Source of the DNA: Apiosordaria backusii
Taxonomy: Eukaryota > Ascomycota > Sordariomycetes > Sordariales > Lasiosphaeriaceae
Assembly: GCA_030549205.1 (NCBI GenBank)
Contig: JAUKTV010000001.1
Location: 4,650,001 to 4,714,000, forward strand
Reading direction: 5' to 3'
DNA: 64,000 nucleotides
Positions 34,306 through 45,378 of the stretch are shown here, one piece after another. The translations under genes were made by a program, and so were the position numbers. Each line of letters starts with the position of its first letter. Positions within the stretch are counted from its first letter, which is position 1. The notes beneath the pieces are model-generated. The model searched no databases and was not told the origin of the DNA. It worked only from the letters and a program-made list of their open reading frames with translations.

Positions 34306-35334
34306 ATGTCGACGCCAGCCGAAACCGAGTCTCCAGCGCCTCCAGTTGCGCCAGAGGAGCGCATCGAGAACGCAGACACAACTTCCCAGAACGCGACATC
34401 ACCTGCGACAAATCCCAAAGAGGCGGACGAAACTGCCAAAACCACCCCCCCATCCGATGAAGCCAACAGCAACAAGCCAAACCTCGAGGAGTCAAACAGC
34501 TCCTCCCCCAAAGACAAAGAGGGCTCACCATCCCCCTCACAAGCCTCCTCAGATGAAGAAGGCGAAGTCTCCGAATCAGAACCAGATCATCACGACCACC
34601 CACCACTCCCCAACGAGCCCCTCCCAGGTGATGATGCTCCCCCATTACCTAACGAGCCCCTCCCCGGCACCGACACCACCAACCCCCCTCTCCCGTCTGA
34701 ACCAACCCCAGCAGCCCAAGAAGAAGCCGAACCAGTAGACGACGGCTGGGGCTTTGTCTGGAACCCAAACGACAACCAATACTGGTTCTACAACCGCTTC
34801 ACCGGCGTCTGGCAGCTCGAAAACCCCCGCGCTGCCACCACCACCACCCCTTCCGCCACCATCCCATCCATCCCATCATCCCTCCCAGTAGCAGCACCAA
34901 TACCCCCCAACACGGACCCAACCTCCTCCATCTCCAACCCCACCTCTATTTCAGGGGGTTACAACCCCGCCATCCACGGCTCCTACGACGAAAACGCCTG
35001 GTACGCGGTCAATGCTCGTGCTCTCCAACAACAGGCCGAAAGTTCTGTTTCGGCAGTACCACCAGCAGAGTATGCAGTGGGGGGCTTCTTCAACAAGCAG
35101 ACGGGACAGTGGCAGATGCCGGAGCAGGGGGTGGAGAGGCACTCGGACGAGGCGAAGAGCAGGAGGCAGTTGAATGCGTATTTTGATGTGGACGCGGCGG
35201 CGAATATGCATGATGGGAGGAGCTTGAAGGCGGAGAGGAGCGGGAAGAAGCCGAGTAGGAAGGAGCTGAGGGAGTTTAAGGAGAAGAGGAGGGCGAAGAA
35301 GGAGGAGAAGAGGAGGGCTTGGTTGAGGGATTGA
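34306..35334 (+). CDS. WW-domain protein
   Basis: Single exon, 342 aa, start context ATCATGTCG. An acidic, Pro/Ser-rich N-terminus contains a tandem repeat (PPLPNEPLPG twice, then PPLPSEPTP). One WW domain lies at about residues 144-173 (DDGWGFVWNPNDNQYWFY, then NRFTGVWQLENP), with both tryptophans and the aromatic core. A second conserved stretch (YNPAIHGSYDENAWY) and FFNKQTGQWQMPEQG, a degenerate WW-like motif, follow. The C-terminus is strongly basic (KPSRKELREFKEKRRAKKEEK), suggestive of a nuclear or RNA-associated protein. WW domains bind Pro-rich peptides, and the protein's own PPLPNEP repeats could self-associate. Splicing or mRNA processing is a guess. Confidence 0.82.
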   Translation: MSTPAETESPAPPVAPEERIENADTTSQNATSPATNPKEADETAKTTPPSDEANSNKPNLEESNSSSPKDKEGSPSPSQASSDEEGEVSESEPDHHDHPPLPNEPLPGDDAPPLPNEPLPGTDTTNPPLPSEPTPAAQEEAEPVDDGWGFVWNPNDNQYWFYNRFTGVWQLENPRAATTTTPSATIPSIPSSLPVAAPIPPNTDPTSSISNPTSISGGYNPAIHGSYDENAWYAVNARALQQQAESSVSAVPPAEYAVGGFFNKQTGQWQMPEQGVERHSDEAKSRRQLNAYFDVDAAANMHDGRSLKAERSGKKPSRKELREFKEKRRAKKEEKRRAWLRD

Positions 35335-35798
35335 TTGGCTTTTGGGGCGGGCATATGGGGGTTTTGGGTGAGGTAGGGTGTTTTTTGTTGGCATTTTTAA
35401 AGGATATTGGTTGGGTCAAGCAGGGGGTTCAAAATGAGGCGTAATAGGGCCTGGCTTGGGCTTGTTGAGGTAGGCAAGAGGTTAAGGGCGTTTTGTGGTG
35501 TTGGGTGGGTTTTGTTTGGGATGTGTGTACACCAAGCTTAAAGGCGACATTTTGGTGTCTTTAGAGGTGAGGAAATGGGAATGTATTTTAAGGATTTGAG
35601 GTTTTTCATGTGTACATACAGATTGAAAGCGAGAAGTTATTTGATCATCATCTATTTTGTTCCTTTTTGGGACATGCGTATAATTTGTCATGTTGGTTAT
35701 ATATACAGAGAGTATCAAGGTGCTATATACCACCCCTCTGTACTGTATTTCCTCAGTTTCCCGATTTTATTTCCGATTTTATACCCTTATCTACCTAT
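35335..35798. other. Intergenic between convergent genes
   Basis: Shared 3' region of the WW gene and RIX1, AT-rich, with several TATA-like and polyadenylation-type stretches near 35690-35760. No gene. Confidence 0.5.
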
Positions 35799-38195
35799 TT
35801 ACTCATCGTCCTCGTCCTCGTCCTCCTCATCATCCTCATCATCAAGAGACATGTCGATCTGCACGCTCCCCTCCTCATCACTATCATCACTATCCCCATG
35901 TTCTTCCGTTTTCTGACCCACAGCAACAGTAGCCACCGCCACCCTCTTGACCTTTGTCATCTCCTCCACCTCGTCAAAAGCCCCGCTGCTCTTCCTCTTC
36001 AACGGGGACGCAGCCCTCTTCTTCACCATTGTTGTCGTTGTTGTCGTTGTTGTTGTTTCCGTCTCCTTGACAGTGACAGCAAAGGGGTTAACCTCCTTTT
36101 CCTCTTCCACTACATCATCAACATCCATTTCCCCCTCTTGTTGTTGAGCTGCTGCGCCATTGGTCGCTGGAACTACACTCCCCCACCCTGAAACAACCAC
36201 TTTCTTTTCTCTCTTTTCTTCAACGGTGATGTCTTGTTGTTGCAGTTGAGCCTCAAAGGCCTCACCCATCTCCGCATCCTCTTGCTCATCATTCAACTGT
36301 TTCTCCGCCAGTAAATCATCAAGATTGGCAGAGGGGTCGTATTCATCCGCGTTGAGCTGTGCGTACCGGCCTGCTCGAACGAGGTTGCTCCGGACGACTT
36401 CGACTTCAGCGTCTTTTCCAAACTTTTGGACGAGGAAGGGGAGGATGGAGGGGTAGTACCGCCCGCGTGTGTCTTTGTAGGGGTGGAGGACGCTGGCGAG
36501 CATGGCGGGTTTGTTGGAGGACAGAATTGCGGTGCGGTCGAGGAGGGAGCGGATGTCGGGGGATAGGTGGGTTTGTGGGAGGTGGGAAAGGAAGAGAGGT
36601 AACAGAGAGGTGGCGGAGGCGAGGTGGGATGATGATAATGGGGCGAAGAGGGAGACGGGAGTGGTGGAGGGGGTGGAGAGGAAGGCGTCGGCGTTGCCTT
36701 GGACGGTTTGCTTTCCTTTTTCTGCGGGTTTGGGGGTGGGGGTATCGTCTAGGTGACCGGCTGAGAGGAGGATGTCGTGGCAGGTTTGTTGGAGTAGAGG
36801 AGTCAAAGAATCGACGGTGAGGCGGGGGAGGGTTGGGCCTGCGAGGGTGAGGAGGGGGGTGGTGAGATTGTAGACTTTTTCGCGGACGGAGGGGTTGCTG
36901 CGGTGGGAGGACAGCACGCGCACGGTGTGGTCGATTATATCAGTGGAGAGGGGGAGGGCGGAGTCGCCGAGGCGACGGAGGGTAGAGCCGTGGAGGCGGA
37001 GGACGGCGGTGTGGATGTCGGGGAGGACGGTCCAGAGCTCGGCCTTTTCGTCGCGGCTGATGGAGGGGTTGGTCTGCATTGTTTCTTCTGAGCCAGGGGT
37101 AGGTGGGGTGACGAGGGTGAGACGGGTGGTGAGATCAAGGAGCTCGCCCACGGGGACGGTGACGGGGGCTTTGGTGGGGTTGTCGAGGTATTCGGCGAGG
37201 AATTCCAGGAGGCCGACGAGACGCTCAGAGCCGGACTGAATGCCCTCCCAGGATGGGAACTCATCGACCGAGTCACCACCGCCAGAGGGGTCGAGCTCGT
37301 TGCGGATTTGCTGAGGACGATAACTGGTGGAGGACTCCCATGATTCGACGACGCCGCGGAAGATCTGGTCGGCGGTGGCATGGCAGTCGAGGATGGCGGC
37401 CTTGATAGACTTGACCCACTCGTCACTGCTGCCGTTCTTGGGCGCGGTGTACGAGAGGAGGACGAAGAGACGGCGGGAGCTCTCACGAAGGTTGTGAGGA
37501 ACCACGGCAGAATCTGAGGTGGTTGGGGCGATATAGGGTCTGAGGGCGGTCTTGATCTGGCCAGCAAAGGGGCGCAGAGTGGTGGGATAGAGCATTACCA
37601 GCTTTGAGAGGGAGCTGGCCACTGTGTCGATGACGCTAGTGGGAGTCGATGGGGACTTGGCCAACTGGAGGCAAGCCGTAACGAAGCTGGGAAGAGTGGG
37701 AGTAGCCATCTCTCTAATCAGAGTTGGGTAGCCTTGGAGTAGCATGTAGATCTTGGTCAATGTGATGATGGCCAATTCCTTGGAAGGAAGGGGGTCAATT
37801 TTCTGCACAAGGTCAGTATATGATTGCTATCGTTCATCTCCAGAGGAACACACCTGAGCAACGCTAATCAAACCTCGAACCCATGGATCTGCCGCTCTGA
37901 GGCCCTCCCATCCTCCCACATCGACGACAGCCTTGATCAAGCAAACTGCAGCAAAACGACCAGACGCATTCCTTCCCGTCAACAGCGTGGTGATGTGAGT
38001 CCTGAGCTTGTGAACAAGCATGGGTGTCTCGGCGCCCTTGTCTTTTCCTTTTCCTGCATCTGGGGACGCAGAGAGTGGCCCGCCGCATCGAAGAACATGT
38101 CCAACAAGAACCGGGCACAACCTTGGAAGTTGATCAGCTGGTGTCGAAGCTAACCTGCGGACAAGCACCCGCAGGTCTGATGGAGGTGCTGCCAT
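35799..38195 (-). CDS. RIX1: Pre-rRNA-processing protein Rix1
   Basis: Exons 38195-37854 and 37802-35799 give 781 aa. The N-terminal helical domain is LRVLVRRLASTPADQLPRL, CPVLVGHVLRCGGPLS, FAAVCLIKAVVDVGGW, LRAADPWVRGLIS, then after the intron KIDPLPSKELAIITLTKIY and MLLQGYPTLIREMATPTLP. This is the RIX1 domain that, with Ipi1 and Ipi3, forms the complex acting on pre-60S particles and ITS2 processing in the nucleolus and nucleoplasm (PELP1 in animals). The C-terminus has a putative nuclear signal (KKRAASPLKRKS) and a long acidic tail (DEEGSVQIDMSLDDEDDEED) typical of the family. It is divergently transcribed from the YPP1 gene over about 550 bp. Confidence 0.88.
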
Positions 38196-38744
38196 GATAT
38201 GTCTGCGAGTTCCTTCGTTTAGAGCTGCATGAACCTGTGGAGGGTGCTTTCAAAAATGTTGCGATGAACCCTTCTAATGTTGATGAGCCACGCCTCCAAT
38301 TTCTGCCCGGATCAAGACAGAAGCTATTCCCACTTTGTGAGTTGGCGCAATTCTGATCTCGTCGTGGTGTTTTACTGCAGTAAAAACATTTTGATATGCT
38401 TTCTGATCGGTATTTTTTCGCTAGAGCTACCGAAATGCGGGACCCTTGCAGAGCCCCTGTAAGCCGTAAGCCCACTCAGCAAATGCACTAAAACCAGCCA
38501 ATCCCTGTGCGCCGTTGGGTGCTATTCCTGTTCCTGATGGGCCCGACATCATCACCCCAAGATTTTGGATTCACCTGGGCTCCATTGGCTTCATTTTAGT
38601 GCCCCCCGTTGTTGCCCAGTTGGACGCCTCCCTATTTACAGCTGACGTATCCGTACAATTCATTGCCTCTGTCCTTCAACTTCTCTCCGCATGCCCTGTC
38701 TGATCAAGTCATCGTAGTGCGAGCAGGCCTGCAACAGAGCCAAC
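38196..38744. promoter_or_regulatory. Divergent promoter between RIX1 and YPP1
   Basis: About 550 bp separates two head-to-head housekeeping genes, a candidate bidirectional promoter. No coding potential. I could not pick individual factor sites with confidence. Confidence 0.5.
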
Positions 38745-41700
38745 ATGGTACTTCCTCCCAGACACCTCACCACGACGACACACCCCTTCTAATATCATGT
38801 CCCAAACAGCCCGACGCAGTCAAAGCAGCGCATTACATCCAACAGCTCGACGAAGCCCGTTGCGATGATAACTGGGATGCCGTCCCCGAGCTAGTCCGCA
38901 AGGTGCGGAAACATGCCCCTGAACGAGCCTGTATGTCTCTTTTTTTTCCCCCTTCGCCATCCCCCTTCCCACCACTCACTCACACTTAATCTTCCCAGGC
39001 CTCGCCCAATCAGCAACAACCGAACACGCCATCATCAAAGCCTCGGTCAAATCCACCCCCGATTCCACCTCCACCCCCTCCTCCCTCGAAGCCGCCTCCC
39101 ATCTCCCCACCCTCCTCACCGTGATCGAAAACGAAACCACCCACCCCCAAGACCGCTTCCAAGCCCGCGTCTGCGCCGGCTGGCTCCACTGGGTTCTTCG
39201 AGAGTACTCCCTCGCCCTCCAGCGCCTCCCCCGATCCTTCGACGAAGACATCCCCGCCGACTCCCCAGTCGAACTATCAGAATGGACCAAAGTCTGCGCC
39301 TTGAAGACCGCCTACCTCCGCGCCAACTGTCTAGCTCGTGACGGCCAGCGCAAGGGCGCTCTTGAAGCCTTTGAGACCGCGCTGCCGTCGTTAAACACCG
39401 TCTGGAATGCCACGCCAGGGGTTCCAGCGAGACAGCAAATTCGTTATTGGGCAGAGTTGTTCCTGACAGAATACTGCATGCTCGCCAGCCAGGCCACCCG
39501 CGACGGGGAGAAGTCGCTTTCGGAAGGGAACTGCCTGTCTGGCTTCCGGACCTGGGCACGCTACTGGGCCGGCGCTGCAAAGGGGATTGCGGTCGCGGCG
39601 CAGGATCAAGCGGGGATTTCGGGAGCGGGGGGTACGGATTCCGCGGATCGGTGCCTAGAAGGCAGGTCTGGAGCGAGTATTACTCTGCGCTGTCGGAGAT
39701 TCTACAGAGGGACTTGGCGTACCCCCCTTCTGGGGTTACCGTTCCGGTGTCGAATGGGGAGACTGTCAGTGCCAGGGCGCAGTTGAGGGCTGAGCTCAAG
39801 AAGGTGGAGACTATCTATCAGGGACTGTTGTTTTCTGAGACAAAGTTCCCCAGGGCGGATGAGGAAAGGGCAGAGGTGGAAGATTTTGTGGCGAAGGTGA
39901 TGAGGAATTGGACGATTTTGAACGGGAGGGGTTGGAAGGAGCACGATTTGGGGACGGGGGGGAGGGATAGTTTGAGTAGGGGGACGCTGGATACGTTATA
40001 TGGGGCGGCGACGAAGACGTATCATTCTACGGCGATACTGAGGCATCTTTTTACGGTGCACTTGGCTGTTGCGGAGTTTGATCTGGCATTTGTAGCGTTT
40101 GATAGCTGGTTCGAGCTGGTCAAGAAGGGGAAGGCAAGGGTGGAGAAGACAGGGCACAGAGAGCCGGCGCTGGATGACAATGCGACGGTTTTGGAGACTG
40201 TCTCGGCGGCTATTGCGGCGCTGTGTAGGTACGGAGGGCGGGAGGCGGCGGATAAGGCGAGGAAGATTTCGGAGGAGCTGGAGGGCTTGGTCAAGAAGTA
40301 TGCGAATTTGGATACGGAGGGGGCGGACCCGAGGGACTTGGTGCCGCCGAGGTCGGTGGCGTTGGCGTGGCAGAGTGTTGGGCTGGCGAATGCGCAGTGG
40401 GCTAGGATGACGTATGAGTCGGAATCGAGGGCGATTTTTCAAGAGAAGGCAATTCAGTGTTTGCGGTGGTCTCTGTCGCCCGAGTTTGGACATGTGGTGG
40501 ACGTTAGGGGGGTGTTTGCTTTGGGTGTCTTGTATGCTGAGCAGAGGAAGTTGTCTGTGGCTATTGAGTTGGTCAAGACGGCTTTGCTGGCGGACAAGGC
40601 GGTCGAGGAGCACGAGGATCTGCATAATGGGCCATATTGGAAGGAAAGATCTCTGATTCCGCTCTGGCATCTTTTGGCGCTTATGCTGAGCGCACGCCAG
40701 GATTACGTCTTGGCTGCGCGAGCGTGCGAAGGAGCTATTGAGCAGTTCAAAGATCCGGTTGTGTTGTTTGGAGGCAGGGACCTCAATGGAGGTTTCCGCA
40801 GCGAACATCTCAATGAGGCGGCCGTTGAAAAGGCTGGCGGCGATGGCATCGTGGATGAGATGGACGACTTTGAGAAGGAGAGCATTCTGGAGATTAAGAT
40901 GACCCAGCTCGCTATCTTGGAGCTCGTCGAGGGTCCTACGGTGGCTGTCAACGCCAGCACGGAGCTCCTTACATTGTTTCCAAGGCTGTTCGGAGATCTG
41001 GGCGACACAAAACTGGAGCTGACCAAGGTAGAGCCTCCAAAGACAATGGCTACTATGCGCAGCGTCAGAGATAGTATGTTTGGCGGCCGCGCAGGGAAGG
41101 GTCATCAGCCGAGGCAGAGCGTAGTAACCTCCAGGCCTCAGACTACCCAGAGTGTCGCCACTACGACGCTCACCAGCGAGACAGCTATCGATCCACAGTC
41201 CAGCCGCAGGTCTCTGAGATCAGGCAGTCTCAATGGTAGGAGCAGGAACAGTCTTCGCAAAAGAGATCGGAGCGGCAGCCGACAGCGTGCTGTGAGCAGC
41301 GGTCCACCGGTTCCGCCTCTCAACGGAGGCAAATACCAACCCACCTTTGAGGACCCCAATGGCCCGCAGCACTTCACCTTGACCAGTAAAAGTGTGGCAG
41401 GGACATTGCGACCCGAGACAACAAACTCGTCGGCGCTGTCGAAAAGGACGGACGGGCCCTCGGAGGTGGGCACCGTTATAGGGACGCTGGAGAGCTTTTC
41501 GCCACTGCTGCCGTTTGTGCAATTCTCACAGGAGCACAGCAAGAGAAAAAGAAAGGGCATTCTGGTCAAGGTCTGGCTCACCATCGCAGGCTTTTACCGG
41601 CGAGCTGGTTTGTTGGATGATACGCAAAAGGCGATTGCCGAGGCACAAAAGATTGTGCAGAGCTTTGAGGGCGATGTCGTCAGTGATACATCCGGGGCGT

Positions 41701-42491
41701 TGAATACCAGGACAGCGGGATGGGGGATGGAGAAGAGCGTGGAGGCAGTTCTGGCTGATGTTTGGACTGAGGCATGTTTCTTCCGTCTTCTCACATTAAA
41801 CATACGATTGCTAACGAATCGAACAGAAAGGACAACTCTCCCTCGCCCTAGAAAGACCCTACCAAGCCCGCGCCGATTTCGAAACAGCCTTGACCCACTT
41901 CCCAGACCACCCCGTCGCCATCGTCGGGCTCTCCAACATCCTCCTGGATATTTACTCCGAGAAGCTTCTCCCCCCGCCAGCGGTCTCTGGCCTCGACCTC
42001 GGGGGAGCATCGCTCACTTCTGACTCGCACGAAGAGCACACCCACCATCATCATCAAAATGTTGCGCCCCCAAGCCGATACCCCGATCTCCCCTCTGAAC
42101 CTCTTGGTCTTGGTTCAACGAAGAAGAAACCCTCCAAGAAATTGGACCATGCAGCGGTGTTTGACGAGGAGACAAATGGAGCCTCACAAAGGACGGCTAC
42201 TTCTCCGTCTAGACTGTTGGGTCCGCAGCTCCCGCCGCCGTACAAAGCTACTAGTTTACCGCTTATTGACAGGCTGGCGGCAAGGGACAGGGCGTACGGG
42301 CTGCTGTCGGGCTTGACCAAGCTGGGGAGCGGGTGGAACTACTCCGAGGCGTGGTTTGCGCTGGCGAGGGCGTACGAGGAGAGCGAGCAGCTGGATAAGG
42401 CGAGGGATGCGCTTTGGTGGGTAGTGGAGCTGGAGGACGGGATGGGGGTGAGGGAGTGGGGAGTTGTGGCTTCGGGGGGTATGTGTTGTGA
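38745..42491 (+). CDS. YPP1: Ypp1-like TPR protein (PI4-kinase complex scaffold), frame broken twice
   Basis: Proposed exons are 38745-38747 (ATG only), 38810-38930, 38999-41771 and 41827-42491, giving about 1187 aa if two bases are restored. Helical repeats run through the chain: AHYIQQLDEARCDDNWDAVP, LVRKVRKHAPERACLAQSA, QARVCAGWLHWVLREYSLAL, VPRRQVWSEYYSALSEIL, then TPR-like repeats such as AWQSVGLANAQWARMTYES and LAREASE-type helices near the end. The C-terminus carries GLLDDTQKAIAEAQKIV and KLGSGWNYSEAWFALARAYE. Ypp1 (TTC7 in animals) holds the Stt4 PI4-kinase at the plasma membrane with Efr3. A single-base gap in the G6 run at 39627-39632 breaks the frame. A second at G6 42474-42479 replaces the expected GGYVL end with a 9-residue overrun to 42516. 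The last intron begins GC. Confidence 0.82.
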
Positions 42492-42997
42492 TTATTGGGA
42501 TGTGGTAATGGACTGAGGGTGAGAGAGTAATATTGTTTGAATGAGATGGAGAATCATAGCGTTGCGGGTGAGTGAGTGGGAGGTGTATATAATATAGACG
42601 CACAAGTATAAGCAAGGAGCTGGAGGTGGTTTAGTTAGGCTAGCACGTTGGGCCTTTGCATATCTCATAGAGCCACAAGTGTCGCTTACATCGGGATAAT
42701 ATCGAGAACTATTCTTCTTCTTATTCTTCGTTTCTCTGGATCCTCACTCTTTGACATCAAGATGGTGGTTTCAGGGGCAACCAATCAAATCGACCGTTTC
42801 ACACAGCTTTCCCGCCCCACATTTCTCATTCTCATTCTCTCTCTGTCTGTCTGATTCATTCACACTTTCACATTCTCTCTTACATACCATGCCATCCCTT
42901 TCTTAACCAACCTCACCAAACAACCACCACTCTTTTTTTTTTTTTTTTTTTCCCTGTCTTGTCTCTCTCAGTTTCTCAGCAGAGAAGTACAGCCAAA
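42492..42997. other. Intergenic, DHFR promoter with poly-pyrimidine tract
   Basis: About 500 bp. A T19 run at 42933-42951 and further CT-rich sequence lead to the DHFR start, a common fungal promoter feature. No gene. Confidence 0.55.
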
Positions 42998-43609
42998 ATG
43001 AGAGAACTAACCCTCATCCTCGCCTCCACCCCCAAAATGGGCATCGGGTTATCTGGTACCCTCCCCTGGCCCACCCTCAAGAAAGAAATGGCCTATTTCG
43101 CCCGGGTGACCAAACGTTCTCCCGCACCTAGTGTTCAAAACGCGGTGATCATGGGCCGCAAAACGTGGGACTCGATCCCGGTTAAGTTCCGCCCTTTGCC
43201 TAACCGGGTGAATATTGTCGTTTCGCGCTCTATCAACATGAACTCCATCGAAAAGAAAGAAGATAAATCGCTTTGGGCGGGGTCGCTGGAGAAGGCGCTA
43301 GAGTGTGTTGATGGGAAGGAGGGGGAAGTGGGGAGGGTGTTTGTGATTGGGGGGGCGGAGGTGTACCGGGCGGCGCTGGGGTTGAGGGAAACGAAAAGGG
43401 TGTTGCTTACGAGGGTGGATAGGGAGTGGGAGTGTGATGCTTTTTTTCCGTTGGAGCTTAGTGAGGAGGAAAAGGGGTGGAGGAGGGTGGGACAGGAGGA
43501 GATGGATCGGTGGGTTGGGGAGGAGGTGCCTAGGGGGAGGCAGGTTGAGAGGGAGGGGACGGGGGAGGAGACGGGGTATGAGTTTGAGATGTGGGAGAGG
43601 GTTGATTAG
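42998..43609 (+). CDS. Dihydrofolate reductase
   Basis: Single exon, 203 aa, start context AAAATGAGA. N-terminal strand LTLILASTPKMGIGLSGTLP is followed by WPTLKKEMAYFARVT, the conserved NAVIMGRKTWDSIPVKFRPL and NRVNIVVSRS, the NADPH-binding RVFVIGGAEVYRAAL and LLTRVDREWECDAFFPL. These are the standard DHFR motifs, including the substrate-pocket acid of helix B (LKKEMAYF) and the GG turn. It reduces dihydrofolate to tetrahydrofolate for thymidylate and purine synthesis. The length is normal for ascomycete DHFR. The 3' ends of this gene and CBP3 face each other about 160 bp apart. Third codon positions of the second half are strongly G-rich. Confidence 0.95.
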   Translation: MRELTLILASTPKMGIGLSGTLPWPTLKKEMAYFARVTKRSPAPSVQNAVIMGRKTWDSIPVKFRPLPNRVNIVVSRSINMNSIEKKEDKSLWAGSLEKALECVDGKEGEVGRVFVIGGAEVYRAALGLRETKRVLLTRVDREWECDAFFPLELSEEEKGWRRVGQEEMDRWVGEEVPRGRQVEREGTGEETGYEFEMWERVD

Positions 43610-43768
43610 GGTGCTTAAGGGGGGAGGTTGGGACTGGAGTAGAGTATAGATCATGGAGCGGTGGGTTTTGGGAGAGGTAGGGGGGTCATAGACTTTTGGT
43701 TTCCTTTTCCTTGGTCTGGTTGGGGATATAATACAAATTACATATCATACATCTCTCTCTTGTTCCTT

Positions 43769-44904
43769 TCATGAACTAAACCTCGACCCTCCTTTCTCAC
43801 CCCCAGCACCAGCACCAGCACCCGCACCCGCACCCGCACCCGCACCCGCACTCCACCCCTCCTTATCCCACAACCCCTTCACCTGCGCACTCGGCACATC
43901 AACCACCCTCAACTCCCCCTTCACATCCCACCTCTTCTCATCATCAAACAACCCCCTCCCCTTCATCACCAACTCCTCCTCGCTCAGATGCGCCAAGTCC
44001 ACCATGCCCTTTCTGACATAACTCACCACCGCGGCCAGCTTTCTCACATCCACATTCTCGTCCGCCTTGTAGAGGTTCCTCCAAATCGCACTAGCAAGCA
44101 CAGCGTCGCTGTCTTTTGCCAACGCCTCATCATACGCCAGCACCAGCCCCCGCCACTGCACAAACAAATCCTTGAGGTATTTCTGTCGAATAACCCGAGA
44201 AGTGAGGTTGTGCACCAAATCCATTTTTGCTTCGGCCTCGTAAAAGAAGTGGTCCACGAGCCCGTCTTGGAAGGTGGTTTGTGAAAGCTTGGGCATGTCG
44301 CGGAAGCGGACGACGAGGAGGTACATGTGGAGCATGGTTACCTGGGACCAGGTGCTGAATGTTGGTAGTAGACCCATCTCTGCCAAACATCATCAAATCA
44401 GTGTATATTCAGTATGTTTAAGTAGTAGAAAGGGGACATACCTTCATGCCAAACACTCCCCTTCTTCTTCTTCTTCTCCCTCCCCTCCCCACTCCCCTCC
44501 CCACCACCACTACTACCGCTCTCCCCAATCTCCTCCCCCTCCGCCGTGTGCTTCACCTTCGACGCCTTCCTGTCTTCCGGGTCAATGGTGTACTCGGCCT
44601 GCGCGGCGCAGGCTTTGTGCAGCTGCTCCGTGGCTTGATAAATCATGTACGAGCGGCCCGTGGTGGAGGCTATGCCCGTTTTCTTGAGGATTTCCTTGAA
44701 GGAGATTTGCGCTGGTGGGGAGGTGTGAAGTGCTCTTTTGCTGCTACTGCTACAACATAATAATGATGGCGAGGAGGCTGTTGCGCGCGCGCATTGTGAA
44801 GAGAGGATTCTGGTTGTTGGGGTTGTGGTAATAGGGTGTATTTGGCCTAGTATCGAAACTGGTCGCCTTGAAAGGGTCGCGCGGCAGCAAGTTGGTGTTG
44901 CCAT
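43769..44904 (-). CDS. CBP3: Ubiquinol-cytochrome c chaperone Cbp3, mitochondrial
   Basis: Exons 44904-44442 and 44379-43769 give 357 aa; the junction is WHEE / MGLLPTFSTW. The first about 60 residues are basic and hydroxylated (MATPTCCRATLSRRPVSI), a mitochondrial presequence. The Cbp3/UQCC1 domain starts in exon 1 (FKEILKKTGIASTTGRSYM) and continues with WSQVTMLHMYLLVVRFRDM, LVDHFFYEAEAKMDLVHNLT, RQKYLKDLFVQWRGLVLAYDE and SAIWRNLYKADENVDVRKLA. Cbp3 works with Cbp6 at the mitoribosome to receive and assemble cytochrome b into complex III. Two odd low-complexity parts occur: a Gly/Ser/Lys linker before the intron, and a (Gly-Ala)n tail near the C-terminus encoded by a hexanucleotide microsatellite. 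Confidence 0.9.
43803..43853. repeat. Coding hexanucleotide microsatellite
   Basis: CACCAG/CACCCG hexamers in tandem on the + strand. Read on the minus strand they encode the Gly-Ala repeat near the C-terminus of Cbp3. Whole-codon units allow length change without frameshift. Confidence 0.85.
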
Positions 44905-45148
44905 TGCGTTGGTCTCTGGGGGTTGTTGGTGAGGGAGGGAGGGATATGGGAGCTTCTTGAGCTCCCAACGTCATGGAGGGAGCTCACAGGAGCTTTGATT
45001 CAAAAAAGTTGTCTTGGCGGCGGAGGGGAGGTGTAAGATAAGGGTTAGGGTTGATGATGGATATGGACACAGGGATATCCAGGGGTTGGATATACAAGGG
45101 GCCAAAAAGAAGAGGTTGCGGGATTTATATGTCCTGCGGAATGAGTTT

Positions 45149-45222
45149 TGATTTCGTCCAGGCTCGAACTGGAGACCTTCAGTGTGTTAGACTGACGTGA
45201 TAACCAACTACACCACGAAACC
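45149..45222 (-). tRNA. tRNA-Val (anticodon AAC)
   Basis: The minus strand folds as a 74-nt tRNA. The acceptor stem GGTTTCG pairs with CGAAATC and the discriminator is A. The D-arm is GTGTAGTTGGTTATCAC. The anticodon stem TCAGT/ACTGA encloses loop CTAACAC with anticodon AAC. The T-arm is CTCCAGTTCGAGCCTGGA with loop TTCGAGC. No intron. A box (TGTAGTTGG) and B box (AGTTCGAGCC) are intact, so it should be functional. Confidence 0.96.
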
Positions 45223-45378
45223 ATTGCTTGTTATTGGGGGTGAAGGGAAGAAAGGCTTTACAAGGTGGGTTCCTTCTGTGGCTAATGCTTGAACAATGCG
45301 AGGGTGAGATTTGTTTTTCACAAAGAGCAGGACGTCACGCTCGAGCCGTATAGAATTATTTAATAGTATAATATACAG

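Noticed and set aside
39633..39659. 27-nt GTACGG...CTAG intron in Ypp1 instead of a frameshift
   Set aside because: Too short to splice and gives the wrong frame.
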